A stretch of DNA of 64,000 nt from assembly GCA_964017195.1 (NCBI GenBank), contig OZ024900.1:32690641-32754640 (forward strand). The letters are read 5' to 3'. The stretch is from Siderastrea radians. Taxonomy: Eukaryota > Cnidaria > Anthozoa > Scleractinia > Rhizangiidae. This document shows positions 12,412 to 28,342 of this stretch, piece by piece (positions within the stretch are counted from its first letter, which is position 1; the number at the start of each line of letters is the position of its first letter). The notes under the pieces were generated by a model. The model was not told where the DNA came from and did no database searches. It was given only the letters and a program-made list of their open reading frames with translations. The position numbers and the translations under genes were made by a program.

Positions 12412-14887
12412 CCGATACTCTACCGACCAACACCATATCAACACTCGGCTAATACTCTAGCGACCGACACCCTATCGACACTCGGCCAATACTCTACCGA
12501 CCGACACCCTATCGACACTCGGCCGATATGTTGGTCGATATCGGTTGCGTCCCGATCGACACCCCATCGACACTCGGCCAATACTCTACCGACCGACACC
12601 CTACCGACACTCGGCCGATACTCTACCGACCGACACCCTATCGACACTCGGTCGATTCTCTACCGACCGACACCCTATCAACACTCAGCCGATACTCTAC
12701 CGACCGACACCCTACCGACACTCGGCTAATACTCTACCCACCGACACCCTATCGACACTCGGCCAATACTCTACCGACGGACACCCTATCGACACTCAAT
12801 AAATACTCTACCGACCGACACCCTATCGACAATCGGCTAATACTGTACCGACTGACACCCTATCGACACTCGGCCGATAATCTACCGACCGACACCCTAT
12901 CGTCACTCGGCCAATACTCTACCGACCGACACCGTACCGACACTCGGCTGATACTCTACCGACCGACACCCTATCGACACTCGGCCGATACTCTACCGAC
13001 CGACACCCTATCGACACTCGACCAATTCTCTACCGACCAACACCCTATCGACACTCGGCCAATACTCTACCGACCGACACCCTATCAACACTCGGCCGAT
13101 ACTCTACCGACCGACAACCTTCCGACACTCCGCCAATACTGTACCGATCGACACCCTACCGACACTCAGCCGATACTCTAGCGACCGACACCGTATCGAC
13201 ACTCGGCAAATACTCTACCGACTGACACCCTATCGACACTCGCCGATACTCTACCGACCGATACCCTATCGTCACTCGGCCAATACTCTACCGACCGACA
13301 CCCTATCGACACTCGGCCCATATGTTGGTCGATATCGGTCGCCTCCCGACCGACACCCTATCGACACTCGGCGAATACTCTACCGACCAATACCCTACCG
13401 ACACTCGGCCGATACTCTACCGACCGACACCCTATCGACACTCGGCCGATACTCTACTGACCAACACCATATCAACACTCGGCTAATACTCTAGCGACCG
13501 ACACCCTATCGACACTCGGCCAATACTCTACCGACCGACACCCTATCGACACTCGGCCGATATGTTGGTCGATATCGGTCGCGTCCCGACCGACACCCCA
13601 TCGACACTCGGCCAATACTCTACCGACCGACACCCTACCGACACTCGGCCGAAACTCTACCGACCGACGCCCTATCGACACTCGGTCGATTCTCTACCGA
13701 CCGACACCCTATCAACACTCAGCCGATACTCTACCGACCGACACCCTACCGACACTCGGCTAATACTCTACCCACCGACACCCTATCGACACTCGGCCAA
13801 TACTCTACCGACGGACACCCTATCGACACTCAATAAATACTTTACCGACCGACACCCTATCGATAATCGGCCAATACTGTACCGACTGACACCCTATCGA
13901 CACTCGGCCGATAATCTACCGACCGACACCCTATCGTCACTCGGCCAATACTCTACCGACCGACACCGTACCGACACTCGGCTGATACTCTACCGACCGA
14001 CACCCTATCGACACTCGGCCGATACTCTACCGACCGACACCCTATCGACACTCGGCCAATTCTCTACCGACCAACACCCTATCGACACTCGGCCAATACT
14101 CTACCGACCGACACCCTATCAACACTCGGCCGATACTCTACCGACCGACAACCTTCCGACACTCCGCCAATACTGTACCAATCGACACCCTACCGACACT
14201 CAGCCGATACTCTACCGACCGACACCGTATCGACACTCGGCCAAAACTGTACCGACCGACACCCTACTGACACTGGGCTGATACTCTACCGACCGACACC
14301 CTATCGACACTCGGCCAAAACTGTACCGACCGACACCCTACCGACTCTCGGCCAATACTCTACCGACCGACACCCTATCGACACCCGGCCAATACTCTAC
14401 CGACCGACAACCTTCCGACACTCCGCCAATACTGTACCGACCGACACCCTACCGACACTCAGCCGATACTCTACCGACCGACACCGTATCGACACTCGGC
14501 CAAAACTGTACCGACCGACACCCTACTGACACTCGGCTGATACTCTACCGACCGACACCCTATCGACACTCGGCCAAAACTGTACCGACCGACACCCTAC
14601 CGACTCTCGGCCAATACTCTACCGACCGACACCCTATCGACACCCGGCCAATACTCTACCGACCGACACCCTATCGACACTCGGCCGATATGTTGGTCGA
14701 TATCGGTCGCCTCCCGACCGACACCCTATCGACACTCGGCCAATACTCTACTGACCGACACCCTACCGACACTCGGCCGATACTCTACCGACCGACACCC
14801 TATCGACACTCGGCCGATACTCTACCGACCGACACCCTATCAACACTCGGCCGTTACTCTACCGACCAACACCCTATCGACACTCGG
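12412..14887. repeat. HOR of about 2.48 kb, copy B
   Basis: Long units at 12523, 13317, 13557 and 14685 repeat the spacing of copy A (20, 5 and 29 short units between successive long units). The length 2,476 equals 61x37 + 4x55 - 1, the missing base being in the shared 36-bp unit near 13243. Homology to copy A ends at about 14888. Confidence 0.88.
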
Positions 14888-17800
14888 CCAATACTCTACC
14901 GACCGATACCCTATCAACACTCGGCCAATACTGTACCGAGTGACACCCTTCCGACACTCCGCCAATACTGTACCGACCGACACCCTACCGACACTGAGCC
15001 GATACTCTACCGACCGACACCATACCGACACTCGGCCGATACTCTACCGACCGACACCCTATCGACACTCGGCCAATACTCTACCGACCGACACCCTACC
15101 GACACTTGGCCGATACTCTACCGACCGACACCCTATCGACACTCGGCCGATACTCTACCGACCGACACCCTATCGACACTCGGCCCATATGTTGGTCGAT
15201 ATCGGTCGCCTCCCGACCGACACCCTATCGACACTCGGCCAATACTCTACTGACCGACACCCTACCGACACTCGGCCGATACTCTACCGACCGACACCCT
15301 ATCGACACTCGGCCGATACTCTACCGCCCGACACCCTATCAACACTCGGCCAATACTTCTACCGAAAAACACCCTATCGACACTCGGCCAATACTCTACC
15401 GACCGACACCCTATCAACATTCGGCCATTACTCTACCGACCGACACCCTATCGACACTCGGCCAATACTCTACCGACCGATACCCTATCAACACTCGGCC
15501 AATACTGTACCGAGTGACACCCTTCCGACACTCCGCCAATACTGTACCGACCGACACCCTACCGACACTCAGCCGATACTCTACCGACCGACACCATACC
15601 GACACTCAGCCGATACTCTACCGACCGACACCCTATCGACACTCGGCCGATACTCTACCGACCAACACCATATCAACACTCGGCCAATACTCTACCGTCC
15701 GACACCCTATCGACACTCGGCAAATACTCTACCGACCGACACCCTATCGACAATCGGCCAATACTGTACCGACTGACACCCTAACGACATTCGGCCGATA
15801 CTCTACCGACCGATACCCTATCGTCACTCGGCCAATACTCTACCGACCGACACCCTATCGACACTCGGCCCATATGTTGGTCGATATCGGTCGCCTCCCG
15901 ACCGACACCCTATCGACACTCGGCCAATACTCTACCGACCGACACCCTACCGACACTCGGCCGATACTCTTCCGACCGACACCCTATCGACACTCGGCCG
16001 ATACTCGACCGACCAACACCATATCAACACTCGGCCAATACTCTACCGACCGACATCCTATGGAAATTCGCCCAATACTCTACCGACCGACACCCTATGG
16101 ACACTCGGCCGATATGTTGGTCCATATCGGTCGCGTCCCGACCGACACCCTATCGACAATCGGCGAATACTCTACCGACCGACACCCTACCGACACTCGG
16201 CCGATACTCTACCGACCGACACACTATCGACACTCGGTCGATTCTCTACCGACCAACACCATATCAACACTCGGCCAATACTCTACCGACCGACACCCTA
16301 TCGACACTCGGCCAATACTCTACCGACCGACACCCTACTGACACCCGGCCGATACTCTACCGACCGACACCCTATCAACACTCGGCCAATATTCTACCGA
16401 CCAACACCCTATCGACAATCGGCCAATACTCTTCCGACCGACACCCTATCGACACTCGGCCGATACTCTACCGACCAACACCATATCAACACTCGGCCAA
16501 TACTCTAGCGACCGACACCCTATCGACACTCGGCCAATACTCTACCGACCGACACCCTATCGACACTCGGCCGATATGTTGGTCGATATCGGTCGCGTCC
16601 CGACCGAAACCCTATCGACACTCGGCCAATACTCTACCGACCGACACCCTACCGACACTCGGCCGATAGTCTACCGACCGACACCCTATCGACACTCGGT
16701 CGATTCTCTACCGACCGAAACCCTATCAACACTCGGCCAATACTCTACCGACCAACACCCTATCGACAATCGGCCAATACTCTACCGACCGACACCCTAC
16801 CGACACTCGGCCGATATGTTGGTCGATATCGGTCGCCTCCCGACCAACACCCTATCGGCACTCGGCCAATACTCTACCGACCGACACCTTACCGACACTC
16901 GGCTGATACTCTACCGACCAACACCCTATCGACACTCGGCCGATACTCTACCGACCGACACACTATCAACACTCGGCCAATACTCTACCGACCGACACCC
17001 TACCGACACTCGGCCGATACTCTACCGACCGACACCCTATCAACACTCGGCCGTTACTCTACCGACCGAAACCCTTCCGACACTCCGCCAATACCGTACC
17101 GACCGACACCCTACCGACACTCAGCCGATACTCTACCGATCGACACCCTACTGACACTCAGCCGATACTCTACCGACCGACACCTTACCGACACTCGGCC
17201 AATACTCTACCCACCGACACCCTATCGACAATTGGCCAATACTGTACCGACTGACACCCTATCGACACTCGGCCGATAATCTACCGACCGACACCCTATC
17301 GTCACTCGGCCAATACTCTACCGACCAACACCCTATCGACACTCGGCCAAAACTCTACCGACCGACACCCTATCAACACTCGGCCGATACTCTACCGACC
17401 GACAACCTTCCGACACTGCGCCAATACTGTACCGACCGACACCCTACCGACACTCAGCCGATACTCTACCGACCGACACCCTATCGACACTCGGCCAAAA
17501 CTGTACCGACCGACACCCTACTGACACTCGGCTGATACTCTACCGACCGACACCCTATCGACACTCGGCCAAAACTGTACCGACCGACACCCTACCGACA
17601 CTCGGCCAATACTCTACCGACCGACACCCTATCGACACCCAGCCAATACTCTACCGACCGACACCCTATCGATACTCGGCCGATATGTTGGTCGATATCG
17701 GTCGCCTCCCGATCGACACCCTATCGACACTCGGCCAATACTCTACTGACCGACACCCTACCGACACTCGGCCGATACTCTACCGAACGACACCCTATCG

Positions 17801-18500
17801 ACACTCGGCCGATACTCTACCGACCGACACCCTATCAACACTCGGCCAATACTCTACCGAAAAACACCCTATCGACACTCGGCCAATCCTCTGCCGACCG
17901 ACATCCTATCAACATTTGGCCGTTACTCTACCGACCGACACCCTATCGACACTCGGCCAATACTCTACCGACCGATACCCTATCAACACTCGGCCAATAC
18001 TGTACCGAGTGACACCCTTCCGACACTCCGCCAATATTGTACCGACCGATACCCTACCGACACTCAGCCGATACTCTACCGACCGACACCACACCGACAC
18101 TTGGCCGATACTCTACCGACCCACACCCTATCGACACTCGGCCGATACTCTACCGACCAACATCATATCAACACTCGGCCAATACTGTACCGACCGACAC
18201 CCTATCGAAACTCGGCAAATACTCTACCGACCGACACCCTACCGACACTCCGCCAATACTGTACCGACCGACACCCTACCGACACTCAGCCGATACTCTA
18301 CCGACCGACACCCTATCGACACTCGGCCAAAACTGTACCGACCGACACCCTACTGACACTCGGCTGATACTCTACCGACCGACACCCTATCGACACTCGG
18401 CCAAAACTGTACCGACCGACACCCTACCGACACTCGGCCAATACTCTACCGACCGACACCCTATCGAAACCCGGCCAATACTCTACTGACCGACACCCTA
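13317..18500. repeat. Segment duplicated at 19417-25200 with shifts of 6,100 to 6,802 bp
   Basis: Matching landmarks are long units 13557/19657 and 14685/20785 (shift 6,100), 16109/22837 and 16571/23299 (6,728) and 17680/24482 (6,802). A shared one-base insertion near 15357 and 22157 also matches (6,802). The change from 6,728 to 6,802 is exactly two short units. The duplicated segment therefore gained and lost whole blocks after duplication. Confidence 0.78.
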
Positions 18501-18511
18501 TCGACACTCGG

Positions 18512-19416
18512 CCGATGTGTTGGTCGATATCGGTCGCCTCTCGACCGACACCCTATCGACACTCGGCCAATGCTCTACTGACCGACACCCTACCGACACT
18601 CGGCCGATACTCTACCGACCGACACCCTATCGACACTCGGCCGATACTCTACCGACCGACACCCTATCAACACTCGGCCAATACGCTGCAAAAAAACACC
18701 CTATCCACATTCGGCCAATATCTTACCGACTGACACCCTATGAACATTCGGCCGTTACTCTACCGACCGACACCCTATCGACACTCGGCCAATACTCTAC
18801 CGACCGATACCCTATCAACACTCGGCCAATACTGTACCGACTGACACCCTTCCGACACTCCCCCAATACTGTACCGACCGACACCCTACCGACACTCAGC
18901 CGATACTCCACCGACCGACACCCTACCGACACTCGGCCGATACTCTACCGACCGACACCCTATCGACACTCGGCCGATACTCAACCGACCAACACCGTAT
19001 CAACACTCGGCCAATACTCTACCGAACGACACCCTATCGACACTCGGCAAATACTCTACCGACCGACACCCTATCGACAATCGGCCAATACTCTACCGAC
19101 CGATACCCTATCAAAACTCGGCCAATACTGTACCGACTGACACCCTTCCGACACTCCGCCAATACTGTACCGACCGACACCCTACCGACACTCAGCCGAT
19201 ACTCTACCGACCGACACCCTACCGACACTCGGCCGATACTCTACCGACCGACACCCTATCGACACTCGGCCGATACTCAACCGACCAACACCATATCAAC
19301 ACTCGGCCAATACTCTACCGAACGACACCCTATCGACACTCGGCAAATACTCTACCGACTGACACCCTATCGACACTCGCCGATACTCTACCAACCGACA
19401 CCCTATCGACACTCGG
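18512..19416. repeat. Second copy of the 8863-9804 segment
   Basis: It shares the gatgtgttgg long unit and the rare words near 18660-18740 with the copy at 8863, one short unit shorter overall. Small private changes (for example ctgcaaaaaaacaccc against ctgccgaaaaacaccc) show that the two copies have had time to diverge. Confidence 0.85.
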
Positions 19417-22400
19417 CCCATATGTTGGTCGATATCGGTCGCCTCCCGACCGACACCCTATCGACACTCGGCGAATACTCTACCGACCAATACCCTACCG
19501 ACACTCGGCCGATACTCTACCGACCGACACCCTATCGACACTCGGCCGATACTCTACCGACCAACACCATATCAACACTCGGCTAATACTCTAGCGACCG
19601 ACACCCTATCGACACTCGGCCAATACTCTACCGACCGACACCCTATCGACACTCGGCCGATATGTTGGTCGATATCGGTCGCGTCCCGACCGACACCCCA
19701 TCGACACTCGGCCAATACTCTACCGACCGACACCCTACCGACACTCGGCCGATACTCTACCGACCGACACCCTATCGACACTCGGTCGATTCTCTACCGA
19801 CCGACACCCTATCAACACTCAGCCGATACTCTACCGACCGACATCCTACCGACACTCGGCCAATACTCTACCCACCGACACCCTATCGACACTCGGCCAA
19901 TACTCTACCGACGGACACCCTATCGACACTCAATAAATACTCTACCGACCGACACCCTATCGACAATCGGCCAATACTGTACCGACTGACACCCTATCGA
20001 CACTCGGCCGATAATCTACCGACCGACACCCTATCGTCACTCGGCCAATACTCTACCGACCGACACCGTACCGACACTCGGCTGATACTCTACCGACCGA
20101 CACCCTATCGACACTCGGCCGATACTCTACCGACCGACACCCTATCGACACTCGGCCAATTCTCTACCGACCAACACCCTATCGACACTCGGCCAATACT
20201 CTACCGACCGACACCCTATCAACACTCGGCCGATACTCTACCGACCGACAACCTTCCGACACTCCGCCAATACTGTACCGATCGACACCCTACCGACACT
20301 AAGCCGATACTCTACCGACCGACACCGTATCGACACTCGGCCAAAACTGTACCGACCGACACCCTACTGACACTGGGCTGATACTCTACCGACCGACACC
20401 CTATCAACACTCGGCCAAAACTGTACCGACCGACACCCTACCGACTCTCGGCCAATACTCTACCGACCGACACCCTATCGACACCCGGCCAATACTCTAC
20501 CGACCGACAACCTTCCGACACTCCGCCAATACTGTACCGACCGACTCCCTACCGACACTCAGCCGATACTCTACCGACCGACACCGTATCGACACTCGGC
20601 CAAAACTGTACCGACCGACACCCTACTGACACTCAGCTGATACTCTACCGACCGACACCCTATCGACACTCGGCCAAAACTGTACCGACCGACACCCTAC
20701 CGACTCTCGGCCAATACTCTACCGACCGACACCCTATCGAGACCCGGCCAATACTCTACCGACCGACACCCTATCGACACTCGGCCGATATGTTGGTCGA
20801 TATCGGTCGCCTCCCGACCGACACCCTATCGACATTCGGCCAATACTCTACTGACCGACACCCTACCGACACTCGGCCGATACTCTACCGACCGACACCC
20901 TATCGACACTCGGCCGATACTCTACCGACCGACACCCTATCAACACTCGGCCGTTACTCTACCGACCAACACCCTATCGACACTCGGCCAATACTCTACC
21001 GATCGATACCCTATCAACACTCGGCCAATACTGTACCGAGTGACACCCTTCCGACACTCCGCCAATACTGTACCGACCGACACCCTACCGACACTGAGCC
21101 GATATTCTACCGACCGACACCATACCGACACTCGGCCAATACTCTACCGACCGACACCCTATCGACACTCGGCCGATACTCTACCGACCAACACCATATC
21201 AACACTCGGCCAATACTCTAGCGACCGACACCCTATCGACACTCGGCAAATACTCTACCGACCGACACCATACCGACACTCGGCCGATACTCTACCGACC
21301 GACACCCTACCGACACTCGGCCAATACTCTACCGACCGACACCCTATCGACACTCGGCCAATACTCTACCGACCGACACCCTATCGACACTCCGCCAATA
21401 CTCTACCGACCGACACCCTACCGACACTCGGCCGATACTCTACCGACCGACACCCTATCGACACTCGCCCGATATTCTACGGACCAACACCATATCAACA
21501 CTCGGCCAATACTCTACCGACCGACACCCTATCGACACTCGGCCAATAATCTACCGACCGACACCCTATCGACACTCGGCCGATATGTTGGACGATATCG
21601 GTCGCGTCCCGACCGACACTCTATCGACACTCGGCCAATACTCTACCGACCGACACCCTACCGACACTCGGCCGATACTCTACCGACCGACACCCTATCG
21701 ACACTCGGTCGATTCTCTACCGACCGACACCCTATCAACACTCGGCCAATACTCTACCGACCAACACCCTATCAACAATCGGCCAATACTCTACCGACCG
21801 ACACCCTATCGACACTCGGCCGATATGTTGGTCGATATCGGTCGCCTCCCGACCAACACCCTATCGACAGTCGGCCAATACTCTACCGACCGACACCCTA
21901 CCGACACTCGGCCGATACTCTACCGACCGACACCCTATCGACACTCGGCCGATACTCTACCGACCGACACCCTATTGACATTCGGCCCATATGTTGGTCG
22001 ATATCGGTCGCCTCCCGACCGACACCCTATCGACACTCGGCCAATACTCTACTGACCGACACCCTACCGACACTCGGCCGATACTCTACCGACCGACACC
22101 CTATCGACACTCGGCCGATACTCTACCGACCGACACCCTATCAACACTCGGCCAATAGTTCTACCGAAAAACACCCTATCGACACTCGGCCAATACTCTA
22201 CCGACCGACACCCTATCAACATTCGGCCGTTACTCTACCGACCGACACCCTATCGACACTCGGCCAATACTCTACCGACCGATACCCTATCAACACTCGG
22301 CCAATACTGTACCGAGTGACACACTTCCGACACTCCGCCAATACTGTACCGACCGACACCCTACCGACACTCAGCCGATACTCTACCGACCGACACCATA

Positions 22401-25200
22401 CCGACACTCGGCCGATACTCTACCGACCGACACCCTATCGACACTCGGCCGATACTCTACCGACCAACACCATATCAACACTCGGCCAATACTCTACCGT
22501 CCGACACCCTATCGACACTCGGCAAATACTCTACCGACCGACACCCTATCGACAATCGGCCAATACTGTACCGACTGACACCCTAACGACATTCGGCCGA
22601 TACTCTACCGACCGATACCCTATCGTCACTCGGCCAATACTCTACCGACCGACACCCTATCGACACTCGGCCCATATGTTGGTCGATATCGGTCGCCTCC
22701 CGACCGACACCCTATCGACACTCGGCCAATACTCTACCGACCGACACCCTACCGACACTCGGCCGATACTCTACCGACCGACATCCTATCGACACTCGGC
22801 CAATACTCTACCGACCGACACCCTATGGACACTCGGCCGATATGTTGGTCCATATCGGTCGCGTCCCGACCGACACCCTATCGACACTCGGCCAATACTC
22901 TACCGACCGACACCCTACCGACACTCGGCCGATACTCTACCGACCGACACACTATCGACACTCGGTCGATTCTCTACCGACCAACACCATATCAACACTC
23001 GGCCAATACTCTACCGACCGACACCCTATCGACACTCGGCCAATACTCTACCGACCGACACCCTACTGACACTCGGCCGATACTCTACCGACCGACACCC
23101 TATCAACACTCGGCCAATACTCTACCGACCAACACCCTATCGACAATCGGCCAATACTCTTCCGACCGACACCCTATCGACACTCGGCCGATACTCTACC
23201 GACCAACACCATATCAACACTCGGCCAATACTCTAGCGACCGACACCCTATCGACACTCGGCCAATACTCTACCGACCGACACCCTATCGACACTCGGCC
23301 GATATGTTGGTCGATATCGGTCGCGTCCCGACCGAAACCCTATCGACACTCGGCCAATACTCTACCGACCGACACCCTACCGACACTCGGCCGATAGTCT
23401 ACCGACCGACACCCTATCGACACTCGGTCGATTCTCTACCGACCGACACCCTATCAACACTCGGCCAATACTCTACCCACCAACACCCTATCGACAATCG
23501 GCCAATACTCTACCGACCGACACCCTACCGACACCCGGCCGATATGTTGGTCGATATCGGTCGCCTCCCGACCAACACCCTATCGGCACTCGGCCAATAC
23601 TCTACCGACCGACACCCTACCGACACTCGGCCGATACTCTACCGACCAACACCCTATCGACACTCGGCCGATACTCTACCGACCGACACCCTATCAACAC
23701 TCGGCCAATACTCTACCGACCGACACCCTACCGACACTCAGCCGATACTCTACCGACCGACAGCTTACCGACACTCGGCCAATACTCTACCCACCGACAC
23801 CCTATCGACACTCGGCCAATACTGTACCGACGGACACCCTACCGACATTCAGCCGATACTCTACCGATCGACACCCTACCGACACTCAGCCGATACTCTA
23901 CCGACCGACAGCTTACCGACACTCGGCCAATACTCTACCCACCGACACCCTATCGACACTCGGCCAATACTGTACCGACGGACACCCTATCGACACTAAA
24001 TAAATACTCTACCGACCGACACCCTATCGACAATTGGCCAATACTGTACCGACTGACACCCTATCGACACTCGGCCGATAATCTACCGACCGACACCCTA
24101 TCGTCACTCGGCCAATACTCTACCGACCAACACCCTATCGACACTCGGCCAAAACTCTACCGACCGACACCCTATCAACACTCGGCCGATACTCTACCGA
24201 CCGACAACCTTCCGACACTGCGCCAATACTGTACCGACCGACACCCTACCGACACTCAGCTGATACTCTACCGACCGACACCCTATCGACACTCGGCCAA
24301 AACTGTACCGACCGACACCCTACTGACACTGGGCTGATACTCTACCGACCGACACCCTATCGACACTCGGCCAAAACTGTACCGACCGACACCCTACCGA
24401 CACTCGGCCAATACTCTACCGACCGACACTCTATCGACACCCAGCCAATACTCTACCGACCGACACCCTATCGATACTCGGCCGATATGTTGGTCGATAT
24501 CGGTCGCCTCCCGATCGACACCCTATCGACACTCGGCCAATACTCTACTGACCGACACCCTACCGACACTCGGCCGATACTCTACCGAACGACACCCTAT
24601 CGACACTCGGCCGATACTCTACCGACCGACACCCTATCAACACTCGGCCAATACTCTACCGAAAAACACCCTATCGACACTCGGCCAATCCTCTACCGAC
24701 CGACATCCTATCAACATTTGGCCGTTACTCTACCGACCGACACCCTATCGACACTCGGCCAATACTCTACCGACCGATACCCTATAAACACTCGGCCAAT
24801 ACTGTACCGAGTGACACCCTTCCGACACTCCGCCAATATTGTACCGACCGATACCCTACTGACACTCAGCCGATACTCTACCGACCGACACCACACCGAC
24901 ACTTGGCCGATACTCTACCGACCGACACCCTATCGACACTCGGTCGATACTCTACCGACCAACCCCATATCAACACTCGGCCAATACTCTACCGACGGAC
25001 ACCCTATCGAAACTCGGCAAATACTCTACCGACCGACACCCTACCGACACTCGGCCGATACTTTACCGACCGACACCCAACCGACACTCGGCCAATACTC
25101 TACCGACCGACACCCTATCGACACTCGGCCAATACTCTACCGACCGAAACCCTATCGACACTCCACCAATACTCTACCGACCGACACCCTACCGACACTC
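19417..25200. repeat. Second copy of the 13317-18500 segment
   Basis: Long units at 19417, 19657, 20785, 21580, 21820, 21986, 22671, 22837, 23299, 23539 and 24482 mostly pair with the left copy. Extra material around 21.1-22.0 kb accounts for the step in shift from 6,100 to 6,802. Confidence 0.75.
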
Positions 25201-25350
25201 GGCCGATACTCTACCGACTGACACCCTATCGACACTCGGCCGATATTCTACCGACCAACACCATATCAACACTCGGCCAATACTCTTCCGACGGACACCC
25301 TATCGACACTCGGCCAATAATCTACCGACCGACACCCTATCGACACTCGG

Positions 25351-28342
25351 CCGATATGTTGGTCGATATCGCTCGCGTCCCGACCGACACCCTATCGACA
25401 CTCGGTCAATACTCTACCGACCGACACCCTACCGACACTCGGCCGATACTCTACCGACCGACACCCTATCGACACTCGGTCGATTCTCTACCGACCGACA
25501 CGCTATCAACACTCGGCCAATACTCTACCGACCAACACCCTATCGACAATCGGCCAATACTCTACCCACCGACACCCTATCGACACTCGGGCGATATGTT
25601 GGTCGATATCGGTCGCCTCCCGACCAACACCCTATCGACACTCGGCCAATACTCTACCGACCGACACCCTACCGACACTCGGCCGATACTCTACCGACCG
25701 ACACCCTATCGACACTCGGCCGATACTCTACCGACCGACACCCTATCGACACTCGGCCGATACTCTACCGACCAACACCATATCAACACTCGGCCAATAC
25801 TCTACCGACCGACACCCTATCGACACTCGGCCAATACTCTACCGACCGACACCCTATCGACACTCGGCCGATATGTTGGTCGATATCGGTCGCGTCCCGA
25901 CCGACACCCTAGCGACACTCTGCCAATACTCTACCGACCGACACCCTACCGACACTCGGCCGATACTCTACCGACAGACACACTATCGACACTCGGTCGA
26001 TACTCTACCGACCGACACCCAAACGACACTCGGCCAATACTCTACCGACCGACACCCTATCGACAATCGGCCAATACTCTACCGACCGACACCCTATCGA
26101 CACTCCACCAATACTCTACCGACCGACACCCTACCGACACTCGGCCGATACTCTACCGACCGGCACCCTATCGACACTCGGCCGATATTCTACCGACCAA
26201 CACCATATCAACACTCGGCCAATACTCTACCGACCGACACCCTATCGACACTCGGCAAATAATCTACCGACCGACACCCTATCGACACTCGGCCGATATG
26301 TTGGTCGATATCGGTCGCGTCCCGACCGACACCCTATCGACACTCGGCCAATACTCTACCGACCGACACCCTACCGACACTCGGCCGATACTCTACCGAC
26401 CGACACCCTATCGACACTCGGTCGATTCTCTACCGACCGACACCCTATCAACACTCGGCCAATACTCTAACGACCAACACCCTATCGACAATCGGCCGAT
26501 ACTCTACCGACCGACACCCTATCGACACTCGGCCGATATGTTGGTCGATATCGGTCGCCTCCCGACCGACACCATATCGACACTCGGCCAATACTCTACT
26601 GACCGACACCCTACCGACACTCGGCCGATACTCTACCGACCGACACCCTATCAACACTCGGCTGATACTCTACCGACCGACACCCTATCAATACTCGGCC
26701 AATACTCTACCGAAAAACACCCTATCGACACTCGGCCAATACTCTACCGACCGACACCCTATCGACACTCGGCCGATACTCTACCGACCAACACCATATC
26801 AACACTCGGCCAATACTCTACCGACCGACACCCTATCGACACTCGGCCAATACTCTACCGACCGACACCCTATCGACACTCGGCCGATATGTTGGTCGAT
26901 ATCGGTCGCGTCCCGACCGACACCCTATCGACACTCTGCCAATACTCTACCGACCGACACCCTACCGACACTCGGCCGATACTCTACCGACCGACACACT
27001 ATCGACACTCGGTCGATTCTCTACCGACAAACACCATATCCACACTCGGCCAATACTCTACCGACCGACACCCTATCGACACTCGGCCAATACTCTACCG
27101 ACCGACACCCTACCGACACTCGGCCGATACTCTACCGACCGACACCCTATCAACACTCGGCCAATACTCTACCGACCAACACCCTATCGTCAATCGGCCA
27201 ATACTCTACCGACCGACACCCTATCGACACTGGGCCAATACTCTACCGACCGACACCCTATCGACTCTCGGCCGATATGTTGGTCGATATCGGTCGCGTC
27301 CCGACCGACACCCTATCGACACTCGGCCAATACTCTACCGACCGACACCCTACCGACACTCGGCCGATACTCTACCGACCGACACCCTATCGACACTCGG
27401 CCAATACTCTACCGACCGACACCCTATCGACACTCGGCCAATACTCTACCGACCGACACACTACCGACACTCGGCCGATACTCTACCGACCAACACCATA
27501 TCAACACTCGGCCAATACTCTACCGACCGACACCCTATCGACACTCGGCCAATACTCTACCGACCGACACCCTATCGACTCTCGGCCGATATGTTGGTCG
27601 ATATCGGTCGCGTCCCGACCGACACCCTATCGACACTCGGCCAATACTCTACCGACCGACACCCTACCGACACTCGGCCGATACTCTACCGACCGACACC
27701 CTATCGACACTCGGTCGATTCTCTACCGACCGAAACCCTATCAACACTCGGCCAATACTCTACCGACCAACACCCTATCGACAATCGGCCAATACTCTAC
27801 CGACCGACACCCTATCGACACTCAGCCGATATGTTGGTCGATATCAGTCGCCTCCCGACCAACACCCTATCGACACTCGGCCAATACTCTACCGACCGAC
27901 ACCCTACCGAAACTCGGCCGATACTCTACCGACCGACACCCTACCGACAATCGGCCAATACTCTACCGACCGACACCGTATCGACACTCGGCCAATACTC
28001 TACCGACCGACACCCTATCGACACTCCGCCAATACTCTACCGACCGACACCCTACCGACTCTTGGCCGATACTCTACCGACCAACACCATATCAACACTC
28101 GGCCAATACTCTACCGACCGACACCCTATCGACACTCGGCCAATACTCTACCGACCGACACCCGATCGACACTCGGCCGATATGTTGATCGATATCGGTC
28201 GCGTCCCGACCGACACCCTATCGACACTCGGCCAATACTCTACCGACCGACACCCTACCGACACTCGGCCGATACTCTACCGACCGACACCCTTTCGACA
28301 CTCGGTCGATTCTCTACCGACCGACACCCTATCGACACTCGG
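25351..28342. repeat. HOR of 2,992 bp, first copy
   Basis: Long units at 25351, 25591, 25868, 26293, 26533, 26884, 27272, 27586, 27826 and 28177 are separated by 5, 6, 10, 5, 8, 9, 7, 5, 8 and 3 short units, the last gap ending at 28343. The total 66x37 + 10x55 = 2,992 closes exactly. The segment 26.7-27.8 kb is found again at 37.5-38.6 kb. Confidence 0.88.
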
